This document shows positions 8,895 to 17,841 of a stretch of DNA of 64,000 nt, piece after piece. The translations under genes and the position numbers were made by a program. Every line of letters starts with the position of its first letter. Position 1 is the stretch's first letter. The notes under the pieces are model-generated. The model ran no database searches. It saw nothing but the letters and a program-made list of their open reading frames with translations, and was not told where the DNA came from. The DNA lies in the NCBI GenBank assembly GCA_937949945.1, contig CALFEQ010000195.1, positions 1-64,000 on the forward strand, written 5' to 3'. The DNA is from an uncultured Myxococcales bacterium. Lineage in GTDB: Bacteria; Myxococcota_A; Polyangia; Polyangiales; Polyangiaceae.

Positions 8895-9985
8895 GGCAAG
8901 ACACCTTCGAGCGTGAGGCCGCCGCCGTTCTTGGCGACCAGCGGATGGGCGCGGAGCCTCGATCCGCTTGTCGGACTCGGCGGCGGCGCGGAGCGCGGCG
9001 CGGTGAGGACGAGGACGAGACCCCCGACGACGGCCGCGCCGCCCACGACGGTCGCGACCGTGGCCACGTTCCCGCTCGCGATCGCGGCGTCCCGGAGCGC
9101 GACCCCCTCGTCGTCGCAGAGGCGGCCCTCGCAGTGATCCTCGGCGTGCTCGCGCTTTCGGAGGGAGTCGATGCCGAACCCCGCGCCGACGCCGATCCCC
9201 GCGAGGCCCGCGCCGGCGAGGATCCAGCCGGCCACGCGCTGGCCCGAGGTTCGCTCGATGACCGGCGCCGGGAACGGAGGCGGCGGCGGCACGGGCAGCG
9301 CGCCTTCAGCGTGCGCGGCTTCGGCGGGCGACGCGACGGGAGCGGTCGAGGCCGGCGGCGGCGTTGCGGTCGGCGGCGGCGCCGGCGCGAGCCACGGGAC
9401 CGTGACGTGCACCACCTTGCCCTCGACGGCGTTCGCCACTCCCTCCCAGGTCACGTACCCGGGCGCGGATGCGGTGATCCGATGCGGCCCCGGGTCGACC
9501 GGCATCGGGGCGCCCCACGAGGACGAGCCGACGACGAAGCCGTCGCGCTTCACCTCGAGGTTCGGGGTCGCCGACGCGGCGACCTCGATCGTCAACTTGG
9601 GCACGCGGTCCTCGAGCGCCTTGGCCCGCTCGCGCGCGATTCTCTCGCGCTCGGCCTGCCCGCGCGCCCTCGACGCTGCCGCGACCTTGAGGAAGCCCGC
9701 CCATGCGGTCGCGAGCTTTCCGAGCTTCTCGTTGCAGTCGGCGAGGTTGAACTCCGTCCCGATCCCGTAGTCGAGACGGAGGCTCTCCTCGAACTTCGCG
9801 CACGCGAGCGCGTAGCGTCCTTCTCGTGCGAGCGCGCGCCCTTCGTAGAAGAGGGCCTGTGCGGTCGCAGGATTCGCGTCGGGGCGAGGTGGGTCGGCGA
9901 GCGCCGTTCCGGGGAGCACGACCATCGCGATCGAGAGCAGCGCGAACGCGAAGAGCGCGGGAAGGCGAGGGCTGGCTCGCATCAT
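8891..9985 (-). CDS. Secreted TPR/PEGA protein with twin C-terminal helices
   Basis: Product of 364 residues. Signal peptide 1-30 (ending ALA-D), TPR-like region about 40-105, PEGA domain about 128-197 (VKRDGFVVG, GPHRITASAPGY), Pro-rich linker about 200-242, then helices at about 251-272 and 305-328 with a loop carrying Cys285 and Cys290. This is the same architecture as the protein at 516-1475. Its ATG overlaps the stop of the upstream kinase by 4 bp (ATGA), and its own stop overlaps the start of the Cys-rich lipoprotein. The tight coupling implies fixed stoichiometry and a shared pathway, but no biochemical function is known. Confidence 0.88.
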   Translation of the reverse strand: MMRASPRLPALFAFALLSIAMVVLPGTALADPPRPDANPATAQALFYEGRALAREGRYALACAKFEESLRLDYGIGTEFNLADCNEKLGKLATAWAGFLKVAAASRARGQAERERIARERAKALEDRVPKLTIEVAASATPNLEVKRDGFVVGSSSWGAPMPVDPGPHRITASAPGYVTWEGVANAVEGKVVHVTVPWLAPAPPPTATPPPASTAPVASPAEAAHAEGALPVPPPPPFPAPVIERTSGQRVAGWILAGAGLAGIGVGAGFGIDSLRKREHAEDHCEGRLCDDEGVALRDAAIASGNVATVATVVGGAAVVGGLVLVLTAPRSAPPPSPTSGSRLRAHPLVAKNGGGLTLEGVLP

Positions 9986-11205
9986 TTCCGTTCCTCGAGG
10001 GGGGCGCCGGCATGCGGAGTCGGCTCGGCGCGAGGCGCGGGCTGCGCCGATACGCCGCGCGGCCGGAGCTGGAATCGTTCGAGGCGTTCCGTGATCGGAC
10101 GTGCCGCGAAGCCGGCGGCGACGAGCAGGACCATCGCCGACACGAGGATCGCCTGGCGGTGGAGCGAGCCGCGGCGCTCCCCGACCGCGCTCGACGGCGT
10201 CTCGCTCGCGTCCGGTCTCGCTCGCGCCCTCTCGACCGCGCCGCGCGCACGCGACGTCTCGAGCACCCGCGCGATCGACTCCGCGCGGGCGGCGGCGTTC
10301 GCGTCTCCGAACGGCGCGAGCGCCGCCGCGAGCGCCGCGACGTCGGGCCATCGCTCCGCAGGCGTCACGCGAAGGCACCGCAGCACGACGTCGTCGAGCC
10401 CCTCGGGTATCCCCTCGCGGAAGCCGGAGGGGCGCGGGGGCGGCTCGCGCACCGCGGCGGCGTAGATGTCGAAGAGCGACTCGCCGTCGAACGGCGGTCT
10501 CCCGACGAGCAGCTCGTAGAGGATCGCGCCGACGCTCCAGATGTCCGATCGGGAGTCGGCGGAGGCCCCGGACTCCATCTGCTCCGGCGCCATGTACTGG
10601 GGGGAGCCCAGGACGATCTCCGGGTGCGTCAGCGTGAGCGTGTCGTGCGGCGATTGCGACGGGTCGATCCGCGAGATGCCGAAGTCGATGAGCTTGAGGC
10701 AGGTTCGGCCGTCGGCGCCGCGCGTGACGAACAGGTTCGCCGGCTTGAGATCGCGATGGACGATGCCGAGGCCGTGGACCTCGGCGAGCGCTTCGCACGT
10801 CTGGAGCGTGTAGTCGACGGCCTCCTCGACCGTCGGCTCGAAGCCTTCTTCGAGCAGCGCGCCGAGATCCTTGCCCTCGAGGAGCTCCATCACGAGGTAG
10901 GGCGCGCCGTCCTCGGTGGTCCCGACGTCGAAGACGCGGACGACGTGCTCGCCCTTGAGCCGCGTCACGGCGCGCGCCTCGCGCAAGAACCGCAAGACCG
11001 CGTCCGGCTGCTCGCGTGCGCGCGGCGCGAGGATCTTGATCGCGACGGGCTGATCCAAGACGCGGTGACGAGCGGCATGGATGGACGCCATCCCGCCGCC
11101 GCCGAGGCAGCGTTCGATCCTGTACTTGTCGCCGAGCACGTCGCCTTCGCGAACGAGCTGCGGCGTCGCAGGATCGTTCGCCTCTCGTGGTGCCCTGGAC
11201 CGCAT
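9982..11205 (-). CDS. Transmembrane Hanks-type Ser/Thr protein kinase
   Basis: Product of 407 residues. The cytoplasmic kinase domain covers about 28-300: glycine loop GGGGMAS near 35, ATP lysine in AIK (Lys57), HRDLKPAN at 150-157 with catalytic Asp152, DFG at 174-176, and APE at 206-208. All key residues are intact, so it should be active. A juxtamembrane Arg/Ala linker leads to one membrane helix (about 351-368) and a short Pro-rich external tail with no recognisable sensor domain. The sensing part may therefore be the coupled PEGA protein or lipoprotein downstream (4-bp overlaps). Confidence 0.93.
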   Translation of the reverse strand: MRSRAPREANDPATPQLVREGDVLGDKYRIERCLGGGGMASIHAARHRVLDQPVAIKILAPRAREQPDAVLRFLREARAVTRLKGEHVVRVFDVGTTEDGAPYLVMELLEGKDLGALLEEGFEPTVEEAVDYTLQTCEALAEVHGLGIVHRDLKPANLFVTRGADGRTCLKLIDFGISRIDPSQSPHDTLTLTHPEIVLGSPQYMAPEQMESGASADSRSDIWSVGAILYELLVGRPPFDGESLFDIYAAAVREPPPRPSGFREGIPEGLDDVVLRCLRVTPAERWPDVAALAAALAPFGDANAAARAESIARVLETSRARGAVERARARPDASETPSSAVGERRGSLHRQAILVSAMVLLVAAGFAARPITERLERFQLRPRGVSAQPAPRAEPTPHAGAPLEERK

Positions 11206-11357
11206 CGTCCCGCCGGTCCCGGATGCGAGGCTCGATCCACGTCGAATCGCCGAAGAAAGTCGTCCGATCGCTGCGAGCTCCGGTGTGTCGGCCGAAGGGC
11301 TCGCACCGGATCGCCACAGAGGGCGCGGGCACCACGCGCGGCGGCGTACCGCGCAGC

Positions 11358-11385
11358 GCGCGGCCCCATGCCGTAGGGGCCGCGC
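11358..11385. terminator. 10-bp GC stem-loop after the crotonase gene
   Basis: GCGCGGCCCC, loop ATGCCGTA, GGGGCCGCGC is a perfect 10-bp stem. It sits 15 bp past the stop of the minus-strand crotonase gene and upstream of the kinase start. It lacks a U-tract, so termination is inferred from placement. Confidence 0.5.
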
Positions 11386-11400
11386 TCTCTGGCCGCGCGC

Positions 11401-12198
11401 TCAGCGCGGCTGCCAGCGCGGAGGACGACGCTCGAAGTAGGCGTCGACCGCGTCGCGGTGATCCGGCCCGCTCCACGTCTCGACGAAGGCCTTGCGCTCG
11501 AGCGCGCGGACGGCGCCTGCCGACGCGAGCGCCTCGCGCAGGAGGCGCTTCGTCGCGGCGATCGCGCGCGGAGAGCCCGCGGCGACGTCGGCGGCCCAGG
11601 CGAGCGCGGTCGCTCGCGCGTGGCCGTCCTCGGTGACCTCGTCGACCAGCCCGAGCCGTTTCGCCTCGGCGGCGCCGATGTCTTGGGCCGTCAAGAGGAG
11701 GCGCGCGGCGGCTCCGGCGCCGACGACGGCCGCGAGACGGGCGGCCGTCCCCCAGGCGGTCGTCACGCCCATGCGCACCTGCTTGAACGCGATGCGCGCG
11801 CGGGCGTCGGCGATGCGCATGTCGCACGCGAGCGCGAGCTCGGCGCCGCCGCCGATCGCCGGGCCGGGGAGCGCGGCGATGACGGGGAAGGGCAGCTCGG
11901 CGATGGCGCTCGTGAGCTCGTACCCGGCGTCGCTCAGGCGCTCCGCATCCGCCGGCGAGTCGCGGCCGCGCAGCTCCCGGAGGTCGCCGCCGGAGACGAA
12001 CACGTCGCCCGCGCCGGTGAGGACCGCGGCGCGGACCGAGCGATCGTCCGCGGCCTCGCGCATGGCGCGGAGGAGCGCGTCGATGGTCGCGTAGTCGAGC
12101 GCGTTCTTCGCCGCCGGCCGATCGATCGTCCAGACGACGATCGAGCCGTCCGTCGCCGACGTCGCCCCCGATGCGGCGTGCTGCTCGACGCGGAGCAT
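11401..12198 (-). CDS. Enoyl-CoA hydratase/isomerase (crotonase) family protein
   Basis: Product of 265 residues, full length for the family. The oxyanion-hole segments are present: VSGGDL near 68-73 and GPAIGGGAELALACD near 112-126. Comparing with rat enoyl-CoA hydratase, the first catalytic Glu is present (Glu120), but the second (in QPE of the hydratase) is replaced by Gln140 in AFKQV. Family members lacking one Glu are often isomerases, decarboxylases or hydrolases, so I would not call this a hydratase. The substrate should be an acyl-CoA. It lies 3 bp after rimK on the same strand, so co-transcription is likely. Confidence 0.85.
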   Translation of the reverse strand: MLRVEQHAASGATSATDGSIVVWTIDRPAAKNALDYATIDALLRAMREAADDRSVRAAVLTGAGDVFVSGGDLRELRGRDSPADAERLSDAGYELTSAIAELPFPVIAALPGPAIGGGAELALACDMRIADARARIAFKQVRMGVTTAWGTAARLAAVVGAGAAARLLLTAQDIGAAEAKRLGLVDEVTEDGHARATALAWAADVAAGSPRAIAATKRLLREALASAGAVRALERKAFVETWSGPDHRDAVDAYFERRPPRWQPR

Positions 12199-12201
12199 TG
12201 C

Positions 12202-13212
12202 TCAGCCCCCGGCGCGCGCGCGGCGGACCTGCGAGCCGTTGCGCCCGAGCTCGAGGTATTCGTTCGTGTTGCGCAAGCGCGAGGTCCGCTGCTCGGCCTC
12301 CATCACCGGGTCGCGGTGGGCGCGCCGCTTCTTGCGCTTCGCGAGGAACTTCTCGGCATGGGCGATGATGGCACCGGCGACGTCGACGCCGCTCGTGCGC
12401 TCGATGCCTTCGAGCCCGGGCGAGCTGTTGATCTCGAGGATCTTCGGCCCGTCCCGTCCTTGGAGCATGTCGACGCCGGCGACCTCGAGGCCCATGACCT
12501 TCGCCGCGGCGATGGCGGCCTGGCGGTACCGCTTCGGCAGCTCGACGCGCACGCCGAGGCCGCCGCGGTGGAGGTTGGAGCGGAACTCTCCCTTCTTCGC
12601 CTGCCTTCGCATCGCCGCGACGACCCGGCCGCCGACGACGATGGCGCGGTAGTCTCTGCCCTTCGACTCGGCGACGTACTCCTGGAGGATGATGTCCTGG
12701 CCCATCGCCCAGAGCGTCTCGAGCAGCGACGTCACGGCCTGCGGGGTGTCGGCGATCATCGTCCCGATCCCCTGCGTGCCCTGGTGGAGCTTCACGATCG
12801 CGGGCGTGCCGCCGATGAACTCGAGCGCCGCGTCGACCGAGTCGGGGGTCCGGGCGCAGACCGTCTTCGGGACGTCGATGTCCTTCTTCGTCAAGAGCTG
12901 CATCGCGCGGAGCTTGTCGCGCGAGCGGGCGATCGCGATGGCGTTGTTGAGGACGGGGATGCCCATCATGTCGAACTGGCGGACGACAGCCAGTCCGTAG
13001 TTCGTGATGGACGCGCCGATGCGCGGGAGCACGAGGTCGACCGGCGGCAACAGCCGATCACCGAGGAACATCGCCGGCCGCCCGCGGGAGATCACGATCT
13101 GGAACTGGAGCGGGTCGGCGACGGTGACCTCGTGGCCGCGCGCACGCGCAGCCAGGACGAGCCGGCTCGTCGAATACAGACTCGCGTTTCGGGACAGAAC
13201 GAGCAGCCGCAT
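12202..13212 (-). CDS. rimK: RimK-type ATP-grasp ligase (ribosomal protein S6 glutamylation family)
   Basis: Product of 336 residues. The first 290 match RimK throughout: MRLLVLSRNASLYSTSRLV, the ATP-grasp pieces VKLHQGTQGIG and QEYVAESKGRDYRAIVVGG, and the metal-binding LEINSSPGLEGIE. RimK adds glutamates to the C-terminus of ribosomal protein S6; relatives ligate amino acids to other substrates. E. coli RimK is about 300 residues; here a basic C-terminal extension of about 45 residues (KRKKRRAHR) is added, possibly an rRNA contact. The crotonase gene follows after 3 bp. No partner protease of the RimABK type is adjacent. Confidence 0.9.
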   Translation of the reverse strand: MRLLVLSRNASLYSTSRLVLAARARGHEVTVADPLQFQIVISRGRPAMFLGDRLLPPVDLVLPRIGASITNYGLAVVRQFDMMGIPVLNNAIAIARSRDKLRAMQLLTKKDIDVPKTVCARTPDSVDAALEFIGGTPAIVKLHQGTQGIGTMIADTPQAVTSLLETLWAMGQDIILQEYVAESKGRDYRAIVVGGRVVAAMRRQAKKGEFRSNLHRGGLGVRVELPKRYRQAAIAAAKVMGLEVAGVDMLQGRDGPKILEINSSPGLEGIERTSGVDVAGAIIAHAEKFLAKRKKRRAHRDPVMEAEQRTSRLRNTNEYLELGRNGSQVRRARAGG

Positions 13213-13314
13213 CGCGGGAGACGACGGAGGGTAGGTACACTCCCGCGAAGGCGTCCACCCCCTTCCGCCCGTCGTTCGGAGGTGGTGGGAATGGAAGAAA
13301 AACTTGGCTGAAAT

Positions 13315-13557
13315 TCAGTAGTTGAGCGATCGGCTCTCGCCGCGATCGCCTTCTGCGACCTGGGCCCTCGGAGCGCGCGGACGAGGCATCTGGTCGGCGT
13401 CGAGTCGGGCGGACGTGGTCTCGGGGAAGTGTGCCTTCGATGCCACGCGTGCGACTGCGCGATCATGGTGCTCCGCCCGCGATCGCGGCCACGACGCCAC
13501 GGCGAGCAGCACGAGCAAGCCCGAGAGCCGCAAGACGAGGTGCGTCCGCCGAGACAT
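13315..13557 (-). CDS. Possible small membrane-anchored protein
   Basis: Product of 80 residues. One hydrophobic segment (LVLRLSGLLVLLAVASW) lies near the N-terminus after MSRRTH, then a basic, Pro/Arg-rich tail. Third-position GC is high, in line with real genes here, but there is no recognisable RBS or family. The rest of the gap to 13851 (about 290 bp) holds nothing else I can support. Confidence 0.4.
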   Translation of the reverse strand: MSRRTHLVLRLSGLLVLLAVASWPRSRAEHHDRAVARVASKAHFPETTSARLDADQMPRPRAPRAQVAEGDRGESRSLNY

Positions 13558-13851
13558 CGCTCGTGCTCGATGCAGCCTGCGTGCCTCGTCGCGCTCCCCG
13601 ATCCACCCACGTCCTCTCCCGGGTTTTGCGAGGGGCGACGGCAGCGGCGTTCGCCCGAGGAGTCTCGCAGAGGCCACGCCCCGGCGTCCGCCTGCACACA
13701 TCGAAGCCGCGCCGGGACGGCACGCGGCCGCGAACGGCAGTCCTCGGATCGATGTCTCGAGACCTCTTCCGTAGCCCGGGCGCCGGCGTTCGCGACGAGC
13801 CCGAGCGGTCGTTCTCTTGAGGAGGCGTGGCGGTTTGGTACTTTCCGCTAC

Positions 13852-14760
13852 ATGCCCTCGTCCCCCTCCGTGCCCGACGAGCTCGATCTCGATTTGCCTG
13901 CGCTCGACGGTGAAGAGGACGCCTCGGATGTGGACGCGGCCCACGAGCCGCTCGACACCCTCGCCGACGAAGGCGATCCCTTCGACGACGCGACGGGCGA
14001 GAACACACCGTACGAGGATCTCGCCGTCGACGGGAAGGAGTCCGGATGGCTCGTGGACGCGGAGAGCGCGACGTCCCTCGACGTCGGGCCGATCGACCTC
14101 GCGTTCGAGCGGGACGACGGCGTCCACGGGGGCAAGGTGCTCGTGGACGACGAAGCCGACACGCGCGCGAGCTTCGACGATCTCGTCTCCGACGAGGAGG
14201 ACTACGTCGCCGACGGCGGAGAGGAGGGCCCGCTCGACGCCGACGAGGAGCTCCGGGAGGAGGACCTGCCGGCGCTCGACGCCGACGAAGACGGGGACGT
14301 GTCGGACGACGAGCTCTTCGACGGGATGGCGCTCGCCACCTACGACGATCTCCGGTGGGACGACCGCGCCTGGACGCGCGTGACCGACGTGCCCTGCGCC
14401 TCGGACGACGCGGACGACAGCGGCCTCTTGGCGGTGCCGACGAGCGACGACGGTCGCCAGGCGCCGCGTGACGCCACGTGGAAGCGCCTCGACGAGACGG
14501 GCCGGGTGATGGCGGCCACGTTCGTCCCGGGTGACAGCGTGGTCATTGCGCTCGCCGTGCCGGATCGGTCCCGCGCGCTCATCGTGCGGATCAAGCCCGA
14601 CGGCGAGGCGCGCATCATCGCCGAGGTCGATCCTCGCCAGGCGAACGGCGAGGACGACGGCGAGCCCTGCACCGTGAACTTCCTCCGCTGGGACGCGTCG
14701 CGAGGCTGCCTGTTCGTCGGCGGCAATTTCGGCGTCGAGGCCTACCGGCCGTCGGCGTGA
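13852..14760 (+). CDS. Highly acidic protein of unknown function
   Basis: Product of 302 residues. The first 200 are extremely Asp/Glu-rich with many DD and DE runs and few Lys, as in an intrinsically disordered acidic domain. The last 100 (VMAATFVPGDSVVIALAV, ALIVRIKPDG, CLFVGGNFGVEAYRPSA) look like two or three beta-propeller-type strands. No signal peptide is visible. An upstream GAGGAGG sits about 30 bp before the ATG, too far for an ordinary RBS, so the start is uncertain. Aspartokinase follows 24 bp later on the same strand. Confidence 0.75.
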   Translation: MPSSPSVPDELDLDLPALDGEEDASDVDAAHEPLDTLADEGDPFDDATGENTPYEDLAVDGKESGWLVDAESATSLDVGPIDLAFERDDGVHGGKVLVDDEADTRASFDDLVSDEEDYVADGGEEGPLDADEELREEDLPALDADEDGDVSDDELFDGMALATYDDLRWDDRAWTRVTDVPCASDDADDSGLLAVPTSDDGRQAPRDATWKRLDETGRVMAATFVPGDSVVIALAVPDRSRALIVRIKPDGEARIIAEVDPRQANGEDDGEPCTVNFLRWDASRGCLFVGGNFGVEAYRPSA

Positions 14761-14784
14761 TCGCGTACGACTAGTCCCCGACAC

Positions 14785-16011
14785 ATGGCCGTCATCGTCC
14801 AGAAGTACGGGGGCTCGTCCGTCGCCGACGTCCAGAAGATCGCCCAGGTCGCCGATCGCGTGGTGGCCACCAAGCGCGCGGGACACGACGTCGTCGTCGT
14901 GGTGAGCGCGATGGGGAAGACCACCGACGAGCTGATCTCGCTCGCACGCCGATCCGCGGCGACCGTGAGCCCTCCCGCGGAGCCACCGCGCCGCGAGCTC
15001 GACATGCTCGTGTCGACCGGAGAGCGCGTGACCATGGCCCTCCTGTCGATCGCGATCCACGCGCGTGGCTTCGACGCGATCAGCTTCACGGGCAGCCAGT
15101 CCGGCATCCTCACGAACGATCGGCACTTCGACGCGCGGATCATCGAGGTGCGCCCCCACCGCATCGAGGACGAGCTCGCGCGAGGCAAGATCGTCATCGT
15201 CGCCGGCTACCAGGGCATGAGCTACAAGCGCGAGATCACCACGCTCGGCCGTGGCGGCTCCGACACGACGGCCGTCGCGCTGGCCGCGGCGCTCGGCGCG
15301 GAGCGATGCGAGATCTACAGCGACGTCGACGGCGTCTACTCCGCCGATCCGCGCGTCGTCCCGGAGCCGAAGCACCTCCCGGAGATCGACCTCGCCATGC
15401 TCGCCGAGATGGCGGAGGCGGGCGCGAAGGTCGTGAACGCGCAGGCGGTCGAGTGGGCGCGGCGCAACAAGGTCGCGATCGTGGCGCGGCGGACCTCGGA
15501 TCCGATCGGCGGCCCGTTCCGCGAGACGGTGGCGCGCGATTTCGACGACATGGAGATTCCGCGGACGAGCGACGAGGGCCGCAACGTGCGCGCGATCGTG
15601 GGCGCGTCGAACGTGATGCTCGCGCGCGCCGCGACGGGCAATCTCGCGCCGTTCCTCGACGCGGCGGCCGAGCTCGAGCTCGGGGTCGGCGACGTGGTCT
15701 GCGCGGGCGACGACGCGTTCGTGCACCTGCCGCTGCTCAACGTCCCCGATTTCTCGCGCTGCGCCCGCGAGATCGATCGCAAGACACAGGGCTCCGTCCA
15801 GTTCACGGGTCCGTTCGCGGTCGTGAGCGTCGTCGGCTACGGCCTGACCGGCGCGAGCGGCGCGCTCGCGCGCGTGCTCTCGACGCTCCAGGGCGTCGGC
15901 GTCACGTCGCCCGCGGCGCTCTCGGCCGGGCCGCTTCGCATCTCGGCGACGATCGATCCGGCCAAGCTCGACGACGCGCAGCGCGCGCTGCACGCGGTGT
16001 TCTGCAGCTAG
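14785..16011 (+). CDS. lysC: Aspartate kinase
   Basis: Product of 408 residues, usual length for a monofunctional aspartokinase. VQKYGGSSVADVQKI at the N-terminus and TTLGRGGSDTTAVALA near 151-166 are the substrate and ATP signatures; VSAMGKTTDELI is also typical. The last 120 residues hold two ACT-like regulatory modules (VSVVGYGLTG, PLRISATID). It phosphorylates L-aspartate, the first step to Lys, Met, Thr and diaminopimelate. Threonine synthase lies far away at 55.7 kb, so the pathway genes are dispersed. Confidence 0.95.
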   Translation: MAVIVQKYGGSSVADVQKIAQVADRVVATKRAGHDVVVVVSAMGKTTDELISLARRSAATVSPPAEPPRRELDMLVSTGERVTMALLSIAIHARGFDAISFTGSQSGILTNDRHFDARIIEVRPHRIEDELARGKIVIVAGYQGMSYKREITTLGRGGSDTTAVALAAALGAERCEIYSDVDGVYSADPRVVPEPKHLPEIDLAMLAEMAEAGAKVVNAQAVEWARRNKVAIVARRTSDPIGGPFRETVARDFDDMEIPRTSDEGRNVRAIVGASNVMLARAATGNLAPFLDAAAELELGVGDVVCAGDDAFVHLPLLNVPDFSRCAREIDRKTQGSVQFTGPFAVVSVVGYGLTGASGALARVLSTLQGVGVTSPAALSAGPLRISATIDPAKLDDAQRALHAVFCS

Positions 16012-16033
16012 CCGCGAAGCGCTGGGGGCGCCG

Positions 16034-16732
16034 TCAGCGGCCGCGCCGCGCGAGCACGCTCAGGGTGCGCCGCACGCCGTCGTCGCGCCCGTTCCCGTCC
16101 GGCGGCGAGGCGGCGGGATCGGCCGGACCGACGAGGATGACGAGCGCGCGCACCATCCGGCGGGCCTCGACGAGCAGGCTCGCGTCGCCGGTCGCCTCCG
16201 CGCGCGCGAGGATCTTCCGCCAGACCGCGAGCTGCGCGGGCGTCTGGCCGTCTTCGGCGTGCCACGACGCGAGGATACGGAGCGTGGGTACGTCGTCTTC
16301 CATCCCGGCGAGCAGGTCCTGCACCGCCTGGGCGCGGAAGCCGAGCGCGCGCCGGACGTACGCGCGCGCGAGCCGCGCGGCGCGGAGCTGCGGCAGGTGC
16401 TCGAGCGCGACGGTGTAGACGCGCTCCGCCTCGCGCAGGTCGCCGCGTCGCGCGCGTAGGCTGCCGAGGCCGAGGTAGGCCTCCGCACACGTCGGATCGA
16501 GGGAGAGCGCCTCGTTGTAGCGACGCAGCGCGAGATCTTCCTGACGCGCCTCTTCGTGGCCGCGTGCGATCCGGACGAGCTCGAGGGCCGTCGACGCCGG
16601 CGCGGGCGCCGCCGACAGGAGCAACACGGCCGCGAGCGCGGCGCCCGCGAGGGCAGGAAGCCCCCTCGGGAGCATCGGGCGAACGACGATCGCGCGGCGG
16701 ACGAGAACGCGGAGCGAGCGAGGGGGCTTCAT
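16034..16732 (-). CDS. Secreted TPR protein
   Basis: Product of 232 residues from the ATG at 16732; an internal ATG (MLPRGLPALAG) would leave a more compact signal peptide. After the hydrophobic segment ending APAPAS come tetratricopeptide units: EEARQEDLALRRYNEALSLDP, AEAYLGLGSLRARRGDLREA and a third, weaker one. It probably acts as a periplasmic protein-protein scaffold. It converges on lysC (22 bp) and is divergent from the MscS gene. Confidence 0.75.
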   Translation of the reverse strand: MKPPRSLRVLVRRAIVVRPMLPRGLPALAGAALAAVLLLSAAPAPASTALELVRIARGHEEARQEDLALRRYNEALSLDPTCAEAYLGLGSLRARRGDLREAERVYTVALEHLPQLRAARLARAYVRRALGFRAQAVQDLLAGMEDDVPTLRILASWHAEDGQTPAQLAVWRKILARAEATGDASLLVEARRMVRALVILVGPADPAASPPDGNGRDDGVRRTLSVLARRGR

Positions 16733-16831
16733 CGTCACTCGGGCGTCCACTCCGAGCATAGCGCAGGCCTCGGCGCCGGGCGTGCGTGGGCGAGGCGAGC
16801 GGCCGCGCTTCGGGTACCCTAGGCCGGCTCG

Positions 16832-17800
16832 ATGAACTTTGCCGCCCGTATCAGCGAGGCGCTCTCGATCCCGGAGGACGCGCTCTTTCGGATCGTCGGG
16901 ACGGTCGCGATCTTGGTCGCGTGGATCGTCATCGGTCGTCTCGGACGCCGGCTGATCGCGCGTGCCGTCGACGAGCCTGCCTCGCGTTTCCAGATGTCGC
17001 GCGTGATGGCGTACGTCCTGGGCGCCACCGCGCTCGTCCTCCTCACGCGCATCTGGGTCCAGGGCGTGACGGGCATCGCGACGTACCTCGGCCTCCTCTC
17101 GGCGGGCGTGGCGATCGCGCTGCAGGATCCGCTCACGAACCTCGCCGGCTGGCTCTTCATCATCATCCGCCGGCCGTTCCGCATCGGCGACCGGATCCAG
17201 ATCGGGCCGCACGCCGGTGACGTGGTCGACATCCGGCCGTTCCGCTTCGTCATGCTCGAGATCGGCAACTGGGTGAATGCCGATCAGGGGACGGGGCGCG
17301 TCCTGCACGTGCCGAACGGGCTCGTCTTCAAGAACACGGTGGCGAACTACGACGAGGCGTTCGGGTACATCTGGAACGAGCTCGAGCTCACCATCACGTT
17401 CGAGAGCGACTGGCGCGCGGCGAAGGCGGCGCTGCAGCAGATCCTCGACGAGCACGCCGAGAAGACCGACGCGCAGGTGCGAAAGCGCGTCGAGGAGGCC
17501 TCGCACGTGCTCAACATCAAGGTCCCGACGGCGACGCCGGCCGTGTGGACCAGCATCGTGGAGAACGGCGTCCGCCTGACGATGCGATACCTCTGCAAGC
17601 CGCGGACGCGGCGGAGCTCGGCCGCCCAGATCTGGGAGCAGGTGCTCGACAAGTTCGCCGCGATGCCGAACGTCGCCTTCGCGTACCCGACCACGCGTCG
17701 GTTCGACAACCTGACCGAGGGCAAGCCCGCCCTCCGCGCGGCGGCCGCCTCGGCGGACCGCGGCGACGCGAAGATCGAGGCGGACGCGGAGGGCCGCTGA
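16832..17800 (+). CDS. MscS-family mechanosensitive channel
   Basis: Product of 322 residues. Three membrane helices lie at about 18-40, 56-75 and 79-105; the third is the pore helix, with the GVAIALQDPLTNLAGWLFIIIRRPF-type MscS signature. Residues of about 108-165 form the beta domain (RIGDRIQIGPHAGDVVDI, VPNGLVFKNTVANY). The C-terminal alpha/beta domain and a charged tail are present. It would release solutes on hypo-osmotic shock in the inner membrane. Confidence 0.93.
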   Translation: MNFAARISEALSIPEDALFRIVGTVAILVAWIVIGRLGRRLIARAVDEPASRFQMSRVMAYVLGATALVLLTRIWVQGVTGIATYLGLLSAGVAIALQDPLTNLAGWLFIIIRRPFRIGDRIQIGPHAGDVVDIRPFRFVMLEIGNWVNADQGTGRVLHVPNGLVFKNTVANYDEAFGYIWNELELTITFESDWRAAKAALQQILDEHAEKTDAQVRKRVEEASHVLNIKVPTATPAVWTSIVENGVRLTMRYLCKPRTRRSSAAQIWEQVLDKFAAMPNVAFAYPTTRRFDNLTEGKPALRAAAASADRGDAKIEADAEGR

Positions 17801-17841
17801 TCGGGCGTCACGGATCGGCGCCGCCGGGCGATGATGGAGGC

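Noticed and set aside
13315..15993. 892-codon minus-strand frame across lysC
   Set aside because: Only the last 80 codons could be a gene; the rest is antisense to lysC and the acidic protein.
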